NCBI GenBank assembly: GCA_905479325.1
Contig: CAJQLW010000002.1
Coordinates: 45,787 to 109,786, forward strand
Reading direction: 5' to 3'
DNA: 64,000 nucleotides
Source: an uncultured Flavobacteriales bacterium
GTDB lineage: Bacteria; Bacteroidota; Bacteroidia; Flavobacteriales_E; Vicingaceae
Shown: positions 8,051 through 15,026 of the stretch, in pieces
Layout: each line of letters opens with the position of its first letter
Position numbering within the stretch: position 1 is the stretch's first letter
Position numbers and translations under genes: made by a program
The notes under the pieces: model-generated
What the model saw: the letters and a program-made list of their open reading frames with translations, nothing else
The model's database searches: none
What the model was told of the DNA's origin: nothing

Positions 8051-8311
8051 TTAATATTTTTTCATGGTATAAAAGTTTTTAAATTTGAGTAAATTATCAG
8101 TTTCTGTTTGCATTTCAGCTGGTTCGTTCTTAAAAAATCGGGGCAGAATACGATGATAGTATTCATCGAAATCATCGTTTTCGTTCATTTCATTTTCAAG
8201 AATACAACAAATGTGATCCAAGAGATTGTCTCGTAAATCCTCCGAAACAATCCCTCGTGATTTGAGATCACGCTCAATAAAGTCAAACTCTAAATCACCA
8301 AGGCTATGCAT
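8051..8311 (-). CDS. PadR-associated cytoplasmic helical domain, N-terminal part of a frameshifted gene
   Basis: 86 residues, overlapping the padR stop by 8 bp, so translation is probably coupled. The sequence (DFIERDLKSRGI, DNLLDHICCILE, ETDNLLKFKNFY) is helical and resembles the small helical domains (HAAS/DUF1700-like) found in genes that follow PadR regulators; such proteins normally continue into membrane helices. Here the frame ends TMKKY-stop in an A6 run, and the missing membrane part is found in the -1 frame immediately downstream (7209-8078). I therefore read it as the N-terminal third of one membrane protein. Alternatives are a sequencing indel, a true mutation, or slippage at the A6 run producing both short and long products. 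Confidence 0.65.
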   Translation of the reverse strand: MHSLGDLEFDFIERDLKSRGIVSEDLRDNLLDHICCILENEMNENDDFDEYYHRILPRFFKNEPAEMQTETDNLLKFKNFYTMKKY

Positions 8312-8648
8312 TTCCTAGTTTGGGTTCAAGATCTAACAAAAATTTCATGGTATTCATGAAGTCGGCTAATTCATTTACCTTTTGGCTGGCAGTTTCTTGG
8401 CCTTGCGAAGTAAGTGAGTAGTATTTTCTCACTCGCTTCCCAATAAACTCCTTTTCTGTTTCCAGTTCGCCGTTTTTTTCGAGCGAATGCAAGGTTGGAT
8501 ACAGTGCGCCTTCCGTTATTTGAATTTTACCGTCTGTTAGTTCCTTCACCTTAGCGGTGATTTCGTAACCATACATTCTGCCCTTGTCGCGCAACAAGTT
8601 TAGTACAATGGTTTTTAGGGTTCCTTTTATTAGTTCTGATGAATACAT
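8304..8648 (-). CDS. PadR family transcriptional regulator
   Basis: 114 residues from ATG 8648. Residues 1-85 form the PadR winged helix: SSELIKGTLKTIVLNLL, then the GRMYGYEITAKVKELTDGKIQITEGALYPTLHSLEKNG core with the wing at GKRVRKYYSLTSQG; a short C-terminal dimerisation helix follows (subfamily 2 size). An in-frame ATG at 8663 is rejected because it lies inside the -7 element TATATTTG. The regulator is first in an operon with the helical/GldL-like membrane protein, the usual PadR pairing. Two 21-bp dyads overlap its promoter, which points to negative autoregulation. The inducing signal is unknown. Confidence 0.9.
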   Translation of the reverse strand: MYSSELIKGTLKTIVLNLLRDKGRMYGYEITAKVKELTDGKIQITEGALYPTLHSLEKNGELETEKEFIGKRVRKYYSLTSQGQETASQKVNELADFMNTMKFLLDLEPKLGNA

Positions 8649-8652
8649 AGGA

Positions 8653-8660
8653 CAAATATA
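8653..8660 (-). promoter_or_regulatory. padR -7 element placed four bases before the start codon
   Basis: Minus strand TATATTTG, then TCCT, then ATG 8648. The transcript is predicted to begin at or next to the start codon. The element overlaps the proximal operator dyad. Confidence 0.6.
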
Positions 8661-8708
8661 CATAAGATTCTTAAGTATTTAATAAAAATACATAAGAATA
8701 TTAGGTAT
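8658..8708. promoter_or_regulatory. Twin PadR-type operator dyads
   Basis: Two 21-bp imperfect palindromes share the half-site ATACATAA: 8658-8678 (ATACATAA-N5-TTAAGTAT) and 8688-8708 (ATACATAA-N5-TTAGGTAT). Their centres are 30 bp apart, about three helical turns. The first overlaps the padR -7 element. Position and symmetry suit two cooperating PadR dimers; binding itself is inferred. Confidence 0.65.
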
Positions 8709-8800
8709 TAATTCATTTTTTATTTTTTAATATTAAATTTCAGTTAGTTAAGATTGTTGTTTTTTTGAGATTCATTTATTCTCTTAAAAAAAGTTTTTAA

Positions 8801-8822
8801 AAATACTGGTTTTCCGGTATTT
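8801..8822. promoter_or_regulatory. Hairpin or operator upstream of the lipoprotein gene
   Basis: AAATACTGG, a TTTT loop and CCGGTATTT form a 9-bp stem with one wobble pair. It lies 48 bp before the ATG at 8871. No T-run follows, so an operator or leader structure is more likely than a terminator. Confidence 0.35.
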
Positions 8823-8870
8823 CATCTTTTCAATGAATTTTATATCATTGCCAAAACAAAACAACAAAAC

Positions 8871-9309
8871 ATGAAAAAATTATTAGCGCTGTGCAGCGCT
8901 ATCTATAGGATTAGTGGCTTGCTCCTCTGTAAGTAAAATTAAAACCACAGATGTAGATTACATTCGTAAAACCGGTGTTATTTCTCACCCTATTCTCGCT
9001 GAAGTAGAAATTCAAAATGCCAAATTATCAGGACAGTACATTATGAGAACTGCAGATTATGCAATAAATCCGGAGTATGGCAAAAACATGGCGATTGCCC
9101 ATGCAATACAGCAAAGCGGGGCAGATTATTTAGTCCACCCAATGTTTGAAATAATAAAGAAGACCACAAAAACCGAGAACAACGTAACCGGGTATCCAGG
9201 GAAATATAAAAACTTTAGAAATGTTACAGCTGCCGACTCTACTGTTTTACAATTAGGAATGGTTGAAGTAGGTGTGCCTGTTAAGCCAAAAAAAGTTAGA
9301 AGAAGATAA
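8871..9309 (+). pseudogene. Small lipoprotein with a frameshift in the signal peptide
   Basis: From ATG 8871 the frame reads MKKLLALCSAI and then stops at about 8936, whereas the main ORF (8914-9309) starts in the next frame with VACSSVSK. Removing one base near 8900 joins them into MKKLLALCSA-SIGLVACSS, a textbook lipoprotein signal peptide with lipobox LVAC, giving 145 residues. The mature part (about 125 residues, DVDYIRKTGVISHPILAEVEIQNAK onward, basic end KPKKVRRR) has no family I recognise. As written, the product would lack its export signal, so the gene is either inactive or the sequence has an error. Its own promoter is likely near TATCATTG (8851 region). A hairpin terminator follows. 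Confidence 0.6.
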
Positions 9310-9389
9310 GCAACGAAAAGAATGACGGCATTTTGAGGTGCTACTTTTCCGATAACAAATAAGATCTACCACAGAGATTTTATGACAGC

Positions 9390-9430
9390 AAAGCCACAGT
9401 GAATTTGTTCTCTGTGGCTTTTGTGTTTTT
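9390..9430 (+). terminator. Rho-independent terminator after the lipoprotein gene
   Basis: AAAGCCACAG (9390-9399) pairs perfectly with CTGTGGCTTT (9412-9421) across a 12-base loop and is followed by TGTGTTTTT. Confidence 0.75.
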
Positions 9431-9481
9431 AGGGTAAGGCTGCACTAAAAGAAAGTTGATATTGGCATTTAATAAGGATGA

Positions 9482-9495
9482 TGCAATTAATTGCA
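9482..9495. other. 14-bp perfect palindrome between convergent genes
   Basis: TGCAATTAATTGCA lies 46 bp beyond the stop of the minus-strand gene at 9541. No further structure is seen; a binding site is possible but chance in AT-rich DNA cannot be excluded. Confidence 0.3.
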
Positions 9496-9540
9496 ATCAA
9501 AAGGTGATAAGAATAAACATCAATCGCAATCTATTTAATC

Positions 9541-10182
9541 TTACCCCTCTAATCTCAGAACCCATTGCTCTAACTGCTCTTTCCGCACTACTAAATCAGT
9601 TCCAACTATTTCTGCTCTTTTCACTTGCCAAAATTTTGGCATTGCCCATTTCCCTTTAGCAAAAGAGTACAGGTAACTCAGTTCAATAAACTGAAGTATA
9701 GAGTTTATCTTCCAAAATAGAGAAGCATTGCTCAAGGTGAATCCAAACTTTTCAGCCGTCCTTGTATTAAAAAAATAACTGCACCCAACTACCTTAACGT
9801 TTGGCGATAGTTGCTCGTTCTCAATTCTTTCAATAATGGTAAGCAATGATTTAACATAATGCACCAGCAAAACTTTTTGGGCATACGCTCCACGATCTTC
9901 CCATTTAAAGTTTATCAAATAGTCGAATGTAAAAATGTTATGAAGGTCATATTCCTTATCGTTTTGAACGCAAGAAAGTACATACGGATTGAGGTATTTG
10001 TAGTAACCTATTAACTTGAAAAAGGGAACAGTTACCAAATTTAACAAAGGGGCTAGCAACGGAACTATGAGTAGTCCATACGGTTTCAGTATGAGAGGCA
10101 TACATAGTGCTAAACCCCCAACCATTAAAATGATAGCGATAAACCACTGAACGAACTTCGGAAGATCATAAAATCGCCTCAT
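9541..10182 (-). CDS. Hypothetical membrane-anchored protein
   Basis: 213 residues, family not recognised. Two hydrophobic segments near the N-terminus (about 10-32, FIAIILMVGGLALCMPLIL, and 35-57, GLLIVPLLAPLLNLVTVPFF) form a membrane hairpin; the remaining 155 residues are soluble and rich in aromatic residues, with motifs HNIFTFDYLINFKWEDRG and VVGCSYFFNTRTAEKFGF. The soluble part probably faces the cytoplasm. The gene ends 27 bases before the aldose epimerase start and is on the same strand, so the two may be cotranscribed with the epimerase first. Confidence 0.65.
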   Translation of the reverse strand: MRRFYDLPKFVQWFIAIILMVGGLALCMPLILKPYGLLIVPLLAPLLNLVTVPFFKLIGYYKYLNPYVLSCVQNDKEYDLHNIFTFDYLINFKWEDRGAYAQKVLLVHYVKSLLTIIERIENEQLSPNVKVVGCSYFFNTRTAEKFGFTLSNASLFWKINSILQFIELSYLYSFAKGKWAMPKFWQVKRAEIVGTDLVVRKEQLEQWVLRLEG

Positions 10183-10209
10183 TTACCTTATTTCATCGTG
10201 TCGCGTACT

Positions 10210-11094
10210 TCATTCCTCAATCTCAATCTCAAAACTCGCTTCAAAACTTTCTCCTTTTGGCAATTTAATTAGACCGTCTTTTTTCAGATAGTCACCATCT
10301 GTATTTTCATGGTCTGCAATGCCAAGCCAAGGTTCAATGCAAACAAAAGGTGCGTTGGGTTTTGCCCAAAGCCCTAAATATTTAAAATCAGCAAAGCTTA
10401 GGCTGAGAACCTGGCTTGATTTTTTGCTTTTTAAGCTCACCTTTCTCGATTTTAACTCTTTGAAAATAAGCGCATCGTTGTTAAAAAGAGTAGGGTGTAA
10501 GTTGAGAATGTTGCTGTTGGTTAATATTGTAGTAGTGTTATTGGTTATTAACCCATTTTCGGAAAGTAGGGTGCTTGAAGCACTTTCAACTTTTTCAAAT
10601 TCAATATAATAATTAGAATATTCCTCATCTAGGTGCAGCGGGCAGTTAAATGCAGGATGCCCTCCCAACGAAAAATAGATTTCTTGATCTTCTAAATTTT
10701 CTACCTTATGAGATACAATTAACTTGTTAGCTTGCAATTTAAATGAAATCGTAAACCTGAATTTATATGGATAAATACTCAAGGTTTTGTCAGAATAGTT
10801 CAAAAGGAAATGCAATTCTGTCTCTGTCTTTTCGTGTAAAACTAACTCTTCGTTATGTCGAATAAAGCCATGTTTCGGAATTTGGTATTCTTTCCCATCA
10901 ATGGTGCAAACATCATTTCGAAATGAACCGATGGCGGGGAATAAAACTGGCGCATGGCTTCCCCAAACTTTTGGGTCGGCCTGCCACATGAATTCAACAC
11001 CTGTTTTATTCGATTTTAAGCTGCAAAGTTCAGTGCCCTGGTTTAATACACTTACGTGTAAATGTGCGTTAGAAATACTGTGTTTCATGGTCAT
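10210..11094 (-). CDS. Aldose 1-epimerase family protein (LacX-like)
   Basis: 294 residues of the galactose-mutarotase beta-sandwich superfamily. Recognisable are LNQGTELCSLKSNKTGVEFMWQ, the active-site strand LGGHPAFNCPL with the catalytic His, and the C-terminal CIEPWLGIADH with the catalytic Glu. The enzyme would interconvert alpha and beta anomers of an aldose (or hexose-6-phosphate) in the cytoplasm. The start may be ATG 11094 or, two codons later, ATG 11088. It is followed by the 9541 membrane protein and preceded on the same strand by a Nudix-winged-helix regulator, the kind that controls sugar catabolism genes, so a sugar-use role is reasonable; the sugar is not identifiable. Confidence 0.85.
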   Translation of the reverse strand: MTMKHSISNAHLHVSVLNQGTELCSLKSNKTGVEFMWQADPKVWGSHAPVLFPAIGSFRNDVCTIDGKEYQIPKHGFIRHNEELVLHEKTETELHFLLNYSDKTLSIYPYKFRFTISFKLQANKLIVSHKVENLEDQEIYFSLGGHPAFNCPLHLDEEYSNYYIEFEKVESASSTLLSENGLITNNTTTILTNSNILNLHPTLFNNDALIFKELKSRKVSLKSKKSSQVLSLSFADFKYLGLWAKPNAPFVCIEPWLGIADHENTDGDYLKKDGLIKLPKGESFEASFEIEIEE

Positions 11095-11160
11095 GCTAAA
11101 ATAAGTTTTTATTCATTTTGTACACATACCAATTGTGCTCTATTGGTTGCTTCAAAACTT

Positions 11161-11844
11161 TCAGTAAAAGTTAAAACTTACCTTTTCTTTTGACTTCTTT
11201 TTTATAGCCGACTTATTGAGGGTATATAGTTTCGCTGGTCGTCCGAAGGCTTTTCTTGTTTTATTAATGGGTTTTACCAATTCACTCTTAATAATTTGCT
11301 TTGAAAAATTAGAGGCATCAAGTTTTGTTAAAAATGCTTGTTGATAGATGGTTAAGATGTCGGGTAAAACAAATTCTTCGGGTAAAATTTCAAACACTCT
11401 AGGATGGCGGACTAGCCCTTTTCTAAAACTATTACGAATGAGTTTAACAATATCATTGTGATCGTAACAAAGGTTTGGAACATTGTTCAGTTCATGCCAC
11501 GATAATTTCGAAGACATCTGTTTTACTTTTTCGAAAGAAATTAGCCCATAAAAGGTAAAGCAAACAACTCTGCCAAGTGGATGCCGATTCACTTTCGTGA
11601 AGGCATTTAATTGCTTTCTGTAAAAATTAGTTGTTCCAATTAATTCGAGCATTAGCTTTTTTAGCGCATCCTCTGTCTCTTCGTTGGGTAGGATTATTTT
11701 ACCCGGTAAACCAGTTTCGTTTTGTGAAGGGTAATCTTCTTTTTCTTGTATAAGAAGTTGCAATTTACCTTCATGGTAGGTGATCAAACCAATATTTACG
11801 GAAAAGGCTCCGCGAAATAAATGTTCAAATTCAAACATTGCCAT
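11161..11844 (-). CDS. Nudix domain plus winged-helix transcriptional regulator (NrtR/AraR-like)
   Basis: 227 residues. An N-terminal Nudix fold (about 10-145) is joined to a C-terminal winged helix (about 155-215, FLTKLDASNFSKQIIKSEL, then FGRPAKLYTLNKS). The Nudix box is degenerate: after LPGKIILPNEET the usual RExxEE helix reads LKKLMLELIG, so hydrolysis is unlikely and the domain probably senses a ligand. Regulators of this build control NAD metabolism (NrtR) or pentose use (AraR in Bacteroides). The adjacent aldose epimerase favours a sugar role. A dyad AAAGCT-CT-AGCTTT at 11874-11887, 30 bp upstream of the start, could be an autoregulatory site. The basic C-terminus KKKSKEK is notable. 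Confidence 0.8.
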   Translation of the reverse strand: MAMFEFEHLFRGAFSVNIGLITYHEGKLQLLIQEKEDYPSQNETGLPGKIILPNEETEDALKKLMLELIGTTNFYRKQLNAFTKVNRHPLGRVVCFTFYGLISFEKVKQMSSKLSWHELNNVPNLCYDHNDIVKLIRNSFRKGLVRHPRVFEILPEEFVLPDILTIYQQAFLTKLDASNFSKQIIKSELVKPINKTRKAFGRPAKLYTLNKSAIKKKSKEKVSFNFY

Positions 11845-12091
11845 ATCGTTAATCGATTGTTTGTTCTAGTTTTAAAGCTCTAGCTTTTGATTTTAAAAGA
11901 TCAGTCAATGTTCGTTTTAAATTAGTTGTTGTTTCATATTTGTTACCTTTTTATCTCTGTTGCAGATAAATCAGCAATATTTCATCATTTTATTTAATAT
12001 ATCTTCAGTGTTTAATTGGTTTGAGTGTAAATAGTTGAGAAGTCTATAATTCTATTCTACCTTATAAAATTACAGCTAAGCTGTTCTGCAT
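11845..12091. other. Gap upstream of the Nudix regulator
   Basis: About 250 bp without a gene. It holds a 14-bp dyad AAAGCTCTAGCTTT at 11874-11887, a possible operator for the regulator gene, and otherwise only A/T-rich sequence with no clean TAnnTTTG element and no small ORF worth listing. Confidence 0.35.
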
Positions 12092-12130
12092 AAAAAAGCC
12101 ACCTCATACAATGTATTAAGGTGGCTTTTT
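12092..12130. terminator. Bidirectional terminator after the THX gene
   Basis: AAAAAGCCACCT (12093-12104) and AGGTGGCTTTTT (12119-12130) are perfect inverted repeats with A/T-runs on both sides; the minus-strand exit has six T residues and serves the 12159 gene. Confidence 0.85.
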
Positions 12131-12158
12131 CAATTAGAATTGGTTGAAGTAAATGATT

Positions 12159-12407
12159 TTACTCTTCTTTTTTCTTTGCGGTAGTTTTTTTAGCAGGAGC
12201 TTTTTTTGCTGCCGGCTTTTTTGCAGCTGTTTTCTTTGGCGCAGCTTTGGTTTTTTCTTCGGTTGCTTTAGGTGCTGCTTTTTTCTTCGTCGCCGCTTTT
12301 TTGGGCTTTGCTTCGATTACGCTACTCACTGTTTTTCGCTTTCTACTTACTCCGTAAGACCCTGCATTTCGCTTACCTTTTTTTGTCTTAATATCACCTT
12401 TTCCCAT
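12159..12407 (-). CDS. 30S ribosomal protein THX with histone-like Lys/Ala tail
   Basis: 82 residues. The first 25 (MGKGDIKTKKGKRNAGSYG then VSRKRK) match ribosomal protein THX, a tiny peptide that packs in the head of the 30S subunit. Bacteroidota THX proteins are usually short; here about 50 more residues follow, made almost only of K, A, T, P and E (KKAATKKKAAPKATEEK, then KKTAAKKPAAKKAPAKK), like the C-terminal tail of histone H1 or the Hc1/AlgP type. The tail is probably disordered and could bind RNA or DNA. A -7 element TATCTTTG (12450-12457, minus) gives a leader of about 40 bases. Confidence 0.8.
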   Translation of the reverse strand: MGKGDIKTKKGKRNAGSYGVSRKRKTVSSVIEAKPKKAATKKKAAPKATEEKTKAAPKKTAAKKPAAKKAPAKKTTAKKKEE

Positions 12408-12449
12408 GTCGTAGTTCTCTTTTTTTGATCGTTAATAATTGATTGAAAA

Positions 12450-12457
12450 CAAAGATA
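12450..12457 (-). promoter_or_regulatory. -7 promoter element of the THX gene
   Basis: Minus strand TATCTTTG, 42 bases before the ATG at 12407; exact consensus match. Confidence 0.5.
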
Positions 12458-12517
12458 TAAAAATTGAGCTACTTTAAAAAATCAAATCAAATTCTTTTAT
12501 TTTGAAATACTTAAAAC

Positions 12518-12552
12518 AAAAAAGCCCATTTCAACAAGGTTGAAATGGGCTT
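12518..12552 (-). terminator. ndk terminator
   Basis: AAGCCCATTTCAAC (12522-12535) and its perfect complement 12539-12552 flank a 3-base loop; the minus strand then runs into six T residues (continuing the last two stem bases). Confidence 0.85.
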
Positions 12553-12570
12553 GTAAGATTTTATAATACC

Positions 12571-12990
12571 TTAGAAACGCTCTAAATTAGAGAAGAAGAA
12601 ATCTCCCTCTATTTTTGCATTGTCATCGCTGTCAGATCCGTGAACGGCATTCGCACCAATAGATTCTGCATACAATTTACGAATAGTTCCTTCTGCTGCT
12701 TCTGCCGGGTTGGTAGCACCAATTAAAGTTCTAAAATCATTCATAGCATTGTCTTTTTCAAGTATTGCAGCAACAATAGGTCCTGATGACATAAATTCAA
12801 CTAACTCACCGTAGAAAGGTCTTTCTTTGTGAACTTCGTAAAATTGACCTGCAGTTTCCTCTGTTAACTTGGTGTATTTCATGGCAATAATTTTAAAGCC
12901 TGCACCATTAATTTTGTCTAAAATAGCTCCAATGTAGTTGTTTTTAACTGCATCAGGCTTAATCATTGTAAACGTTCTGTTTGTTGCCAT
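12571..12990 (-). CDS. ndk: Nucleoside diphosphate kinase
   Basis: 139 residues from ATG 12990 ([15 protein letters not shown]). The frame stays open further upstream to 13242 but that part overlaps the divergent exonuclease gene and has no homology. NDK transfers the gamma phosphate from ATP to other NDPs through a phosphohistidine. The [11 protein letters not shown] start, the [15 protein letters not shown] segment and the active site [15 protein letters not shown] (His in the NxxHGSD motif) are all intact, and length is typical. -7 element TACTTTTG at 13011-13018 on the minus strand, 20 bases upstream, and a strong terminator downstream make it monocistronic. Confidence 0.97.
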   Translation of the reverse strand: MATNRTFTMIKPDAVKNNYIGAILDKINGAGFKIIAMKYTKLTEETAGQFYEVHKERPFYGELVEFMSSGPIVAAILEKDNAMNDFRTLIGATNPAEAAEGTIRKLYAESIGANAVHGSDSDDNAKIEGDFFFSNLERF

Positions 12991-13010
12991 AATTTTTATT
13001 TTTTGGAGTG

Positions 13011-13018
13011 CAAAAGTA
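13011..13018 (-). promoter_or_regulatory. ndk -7 promoter element
   Basis: Minus strand TACTTTTG followed by CACTCC, 20 bases before the ndk ATG. Confidence 0.6.
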
Positions 13019-13086
13019 ACAATTGAATACAGCTTTACGCTTAAAAAAGAGATTAAAAATTGATTAATTATTACAGTCGAAAGAAT

Positions 13087-13094
13087 TACTTTTG
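13087..13094 (+). promoter_or_regulatory. -7 element four bases before the exonuclease/GIY-YIG start
   Basis: TACTTTTG, then AGAA, then GTG 13099. A TTG at 13060-13062, 24 bases upstream, could be the -33 box. Predicts a leaderless transcript. Confidence 0.6.
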
Positions 13095-13098
13095 AGAA

Positions 13099-14475
13099 GT
13101 GTATGCAATAGTAGATATAGAAACAACGGGAGGCAGTGCCACTAGGAGTAGAATCACGGAAATTGCAATATACAAACATGATGGTGAAAAAATTGTGGAT
13201 GAGTACCAAACGCTCATTAATCCATGCCAAGATATTCCACATAACATAACAAAGCTTACAGGAATTGATAATAGTCTAGTAGCAGATGCGCCTATCTTTT
13301 TTGACGTTGCTAAAGAGATTGATTCGTTCTTAGAAGATTGTGTTTTTGTTGCCCATAATGTAAATTTCGATTACGGATTTGTTAAGGCTGAATTTGATAG
13401 AATTGGATTATCTTTTCGAAGAAAGAAACTGTGTACCGTTCGGCTTAGCAGAAAGTTGCTTCCGGGAAAATTCTCATATAGCCTAGGAAAACTTTGTGCA
13501 AGTGAAGGTATTCCGCTCAATAATGCTCACCGTGCTGCGGCAGATGCCAAGGCAACAGCAATTCTCTTCACTCAATTAATGAAAATAGACCGAGAAGGGT
13601 TTATTGATAAAGCCTTGAATCCATTGAGTTTAGAAGGCTTGATGCCGCCGAATATGCCCAAGGAGGATTTTATAGCCTTGCCTAACAAACCGGGTATTTA
13701 TTATATGTTAAATCAAAAAAAAGAAGTGATTTACATTGGCAAAGCGAAAGACATTAAGAAACGGGTTCACTCTCATTTTTCGGGCAATACAAATACCAAA
13801 TCCAAGTACCATTTTGTAAAAAATATATTTGGAATTGATTTTAAGGGAATTCCAAATGCTTTACTGGTTGATATTATTGAAGCAACAGAAATCAAAAAAC
13901 ATTGGCCCATACATAATCGCTCATTAAAGCGAATTACTTTGAATTACGGCTTGTTTCAATACACAGATCGGAATGGCTACGAGCGATTTAGTTGTGGAAG
14001 GTGCGGCAAACACGATAAACCAATTAAATCCTTTAAAAGTTTGCTCGAGTTAAAACGATTTCTAAAAGAAATGGTAGAGGATTATGATTTATGTCCCCGC
14101 TTATCAGGCCTTCAACCTATTTCTTCAGGAAAATGCAACTACATAGAAGACCTAGATTGCAGAGGTGCCTGTGAAGCTAAGGAAGATTCCTCGACGTACA
14201 ACCTCAGAGTGCAACAAGCGGTGGAAGAAAAAGTGGAGAGGAACACAACTTTTGTATTGAAAGAGGAAATGGCTAAAGAAGCCAAACAGGCTATCGTTTT
14301 AGTTGAAAAGGGCAGGTACAAAGGTTACGGAAAGGTTCCCTTATCAGTTGATTTAATGAATGTGGAATTGATTAAATCGCAATTAGAACCTGCATATGAT
14401 GATCAGGATATGTCTATTATTGTACATGCGTGGTTAAAAAAGTCAAAACCTGAAGATGTAGTTTTTATCAATTAA
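13099..14475 (+). CDS. DEDD exonuclease fused to GIY-YIG nuclease (DnaQ-UvrC/Cho-like)
   Basis: 458 residues starting with GTG. Residues 1-170 are a DnaQ-type 3'-5' exonuclease with all acidic motifs: VDIETTGG (Exo I), [14 protein letters not shown] (Exo II) and [10 protein letters not shown] (Exo III). Residues about 195-285 are a GIY-YIG domain: [30 protein letters not shown], as in UvrC and Cho, ending at HWPIHNRS. The remaining 170 residues contain CGRCGKH and several more Cys ([28 protein letters not shown]) that may bind zinc. Such fusions are thought to act in nucleotide excision repair as UvrC-like incision enzymes with end trimming. SmpB follows 9 bp later. Confidence 0.9.
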   Translation: MYAIVDIETTGGSATRSRITEIAIYKHDGEKIVDEYQTLINPCQDIPHNITKLTGIDNSLVADAPIFFDVAKEIDSFLEDCVFVAHNVNFDYGFVKAEFDRIGLSFRRKKLCTVRLSRKLLPGKFSYSLGKLCASEGIPLNNAHRAAADAKATAILFTQLMKIDREGFIDKALNPLSLEGLMPPNMPKEDFIALPNKPGIYYMLNQKKEVIYIGKAKDIKKRVHSHFSGNTNTKSKYHFVKNIFGIDFKGIPNALLVDIIEATEIKKHWPIHNRSLKRITLNYGLFQYTDRNGYERFSCGRCGKHDKPIKSFKSLLELKRFLKEMVEDYDLCPRLSGLQPISSGKCNYIEDLDCRGACEAKEDSSTYNLRVQQAVEEKVERNTTFVLKEEMAKEAKQAIVLVEKGRYKGYGKVPLSVDLMNVELIKSQLEPAYDDQDMSIIVHAWLKKSKPEDVVFIN

Positions 14476-14480
14476 ATTTG
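14473..14480 (+). promoter_or_regulatory. smpB -7 element overlapping the upstream stop codon
   Basis: TAAATTTG uses the TAA stop of the exonuclease gene as its first three bases; GGGC and ATG 14485 follow. Predicts an independent leaderless smpB transcript. Confidence 0.55.
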
Positions 14481-14484
14481 GGGC

Positions 14485-14946
14485 ATGGGAGAGAAGTTGA
14501 GTGCAGATGTAAAAATTAGAAATAAAAAAGCATCCTTTTTATATGAATTTCTTGAGACTTTTGAAGCGGGAATTCAGTTAAGAGGCACTGAAATTAAGTC
14601 TATTCGACTAGGAAAGGCAAGTATTAAAGAAGGCTATTGTGCTTTTAAAGGTGGCGAATTGTTTGCTTACAACATTGACATAACTCCCTATGAAAATGCA
14701 AGTTTTTCAAACCACGAATCTAAACGAGCGAGAAAACTATTACTACACAAACAAGAAATTGAAAAACTGATAAAGAAAAAGAAAGATGTAGGGTTAACTA
14801 TCGTTCCCACTCTTTTATTTATCAATGATAAAGGCTACGCAAAACTGAATATAGCCTTGGTGAAAGGTAAAAAAATAGCCGATAAACGTGAAAGTTTAAA
14901 AGAAAAAGATGCTAAGCGTCAAATAGATCGTGCGTTAAAAAGCTAA
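14485..14946 (+). CDS. smpB: SsrA-binding protein SmpB
   Basis: 153 residues. SmpB binds tmRNA and delivers it to stalled ribosomes for trans-translation. The OB-fold core is clear: NKKASFLYEFLETFEAGIQLRGTEIKSIRLGKASIKEGYC, then NIDITPYENASFSNHESKRARKLLLHKQEI, with the basic C-terminal tail KGKKIADKRESLKEKDAKRQIDRAL that enters the mRNA channel. Length is typical. No tmRNA gene is visible nearby. It follows the exonuclease gene by 9 bp but has its own promoter in that gap. Confidence 0.97.
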   Translation: MGEKLSADVKIRNKKASFLYEFLETFEAGIQLRGTEIKSIRLGKASIKEGYCAFKGGELFAYNIDITPYENASFSNHESKRARKLLLHKQEIEKLIKKKKDVGLTIVPTLLFINDKGYAKLNIALVKGKKIADKRESLKEKDAKRQIDRALKS

Positions 14947-14996
14947 CCACTAATACTCCCGTATTCCCAACTATCAAGTTATTGTTAATTCTATCA

Positions 14997-15019
14997 CTTA
15001 AGGAAACATAATCCTTAAG
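14997..15019. promoter_or_regulatory. Inverted repeat just upstream of the TonB-receptor promoter
   Basis: CTTAAGGA and TCCTTAAG are perfect inverted 8-mers with a 7-base spacer. They end 8 bp before the -7 element TAAATTTG, so a bound protein would cover the -33 region. No T-run, so not a terminator for smpB. A candidate operator for the receptor operon. Confidence 0.5.
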
Positions 15020-15026
15020 CTACGGT

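Noticed and set aside
8649..8663. ATG 8663 as padR start
   Set aside because: It lies in the TATATTTG element; PadR proteins start at the MYSSELIKG type sequence, ATG 8648.
12991..13242. N-terminal extension of ndk in the same open frame
   Set aside because: NDK begins [15 protein letters not shown] at 12990; the upstream frame overlaps the divergent exonuclease start and both promoters.
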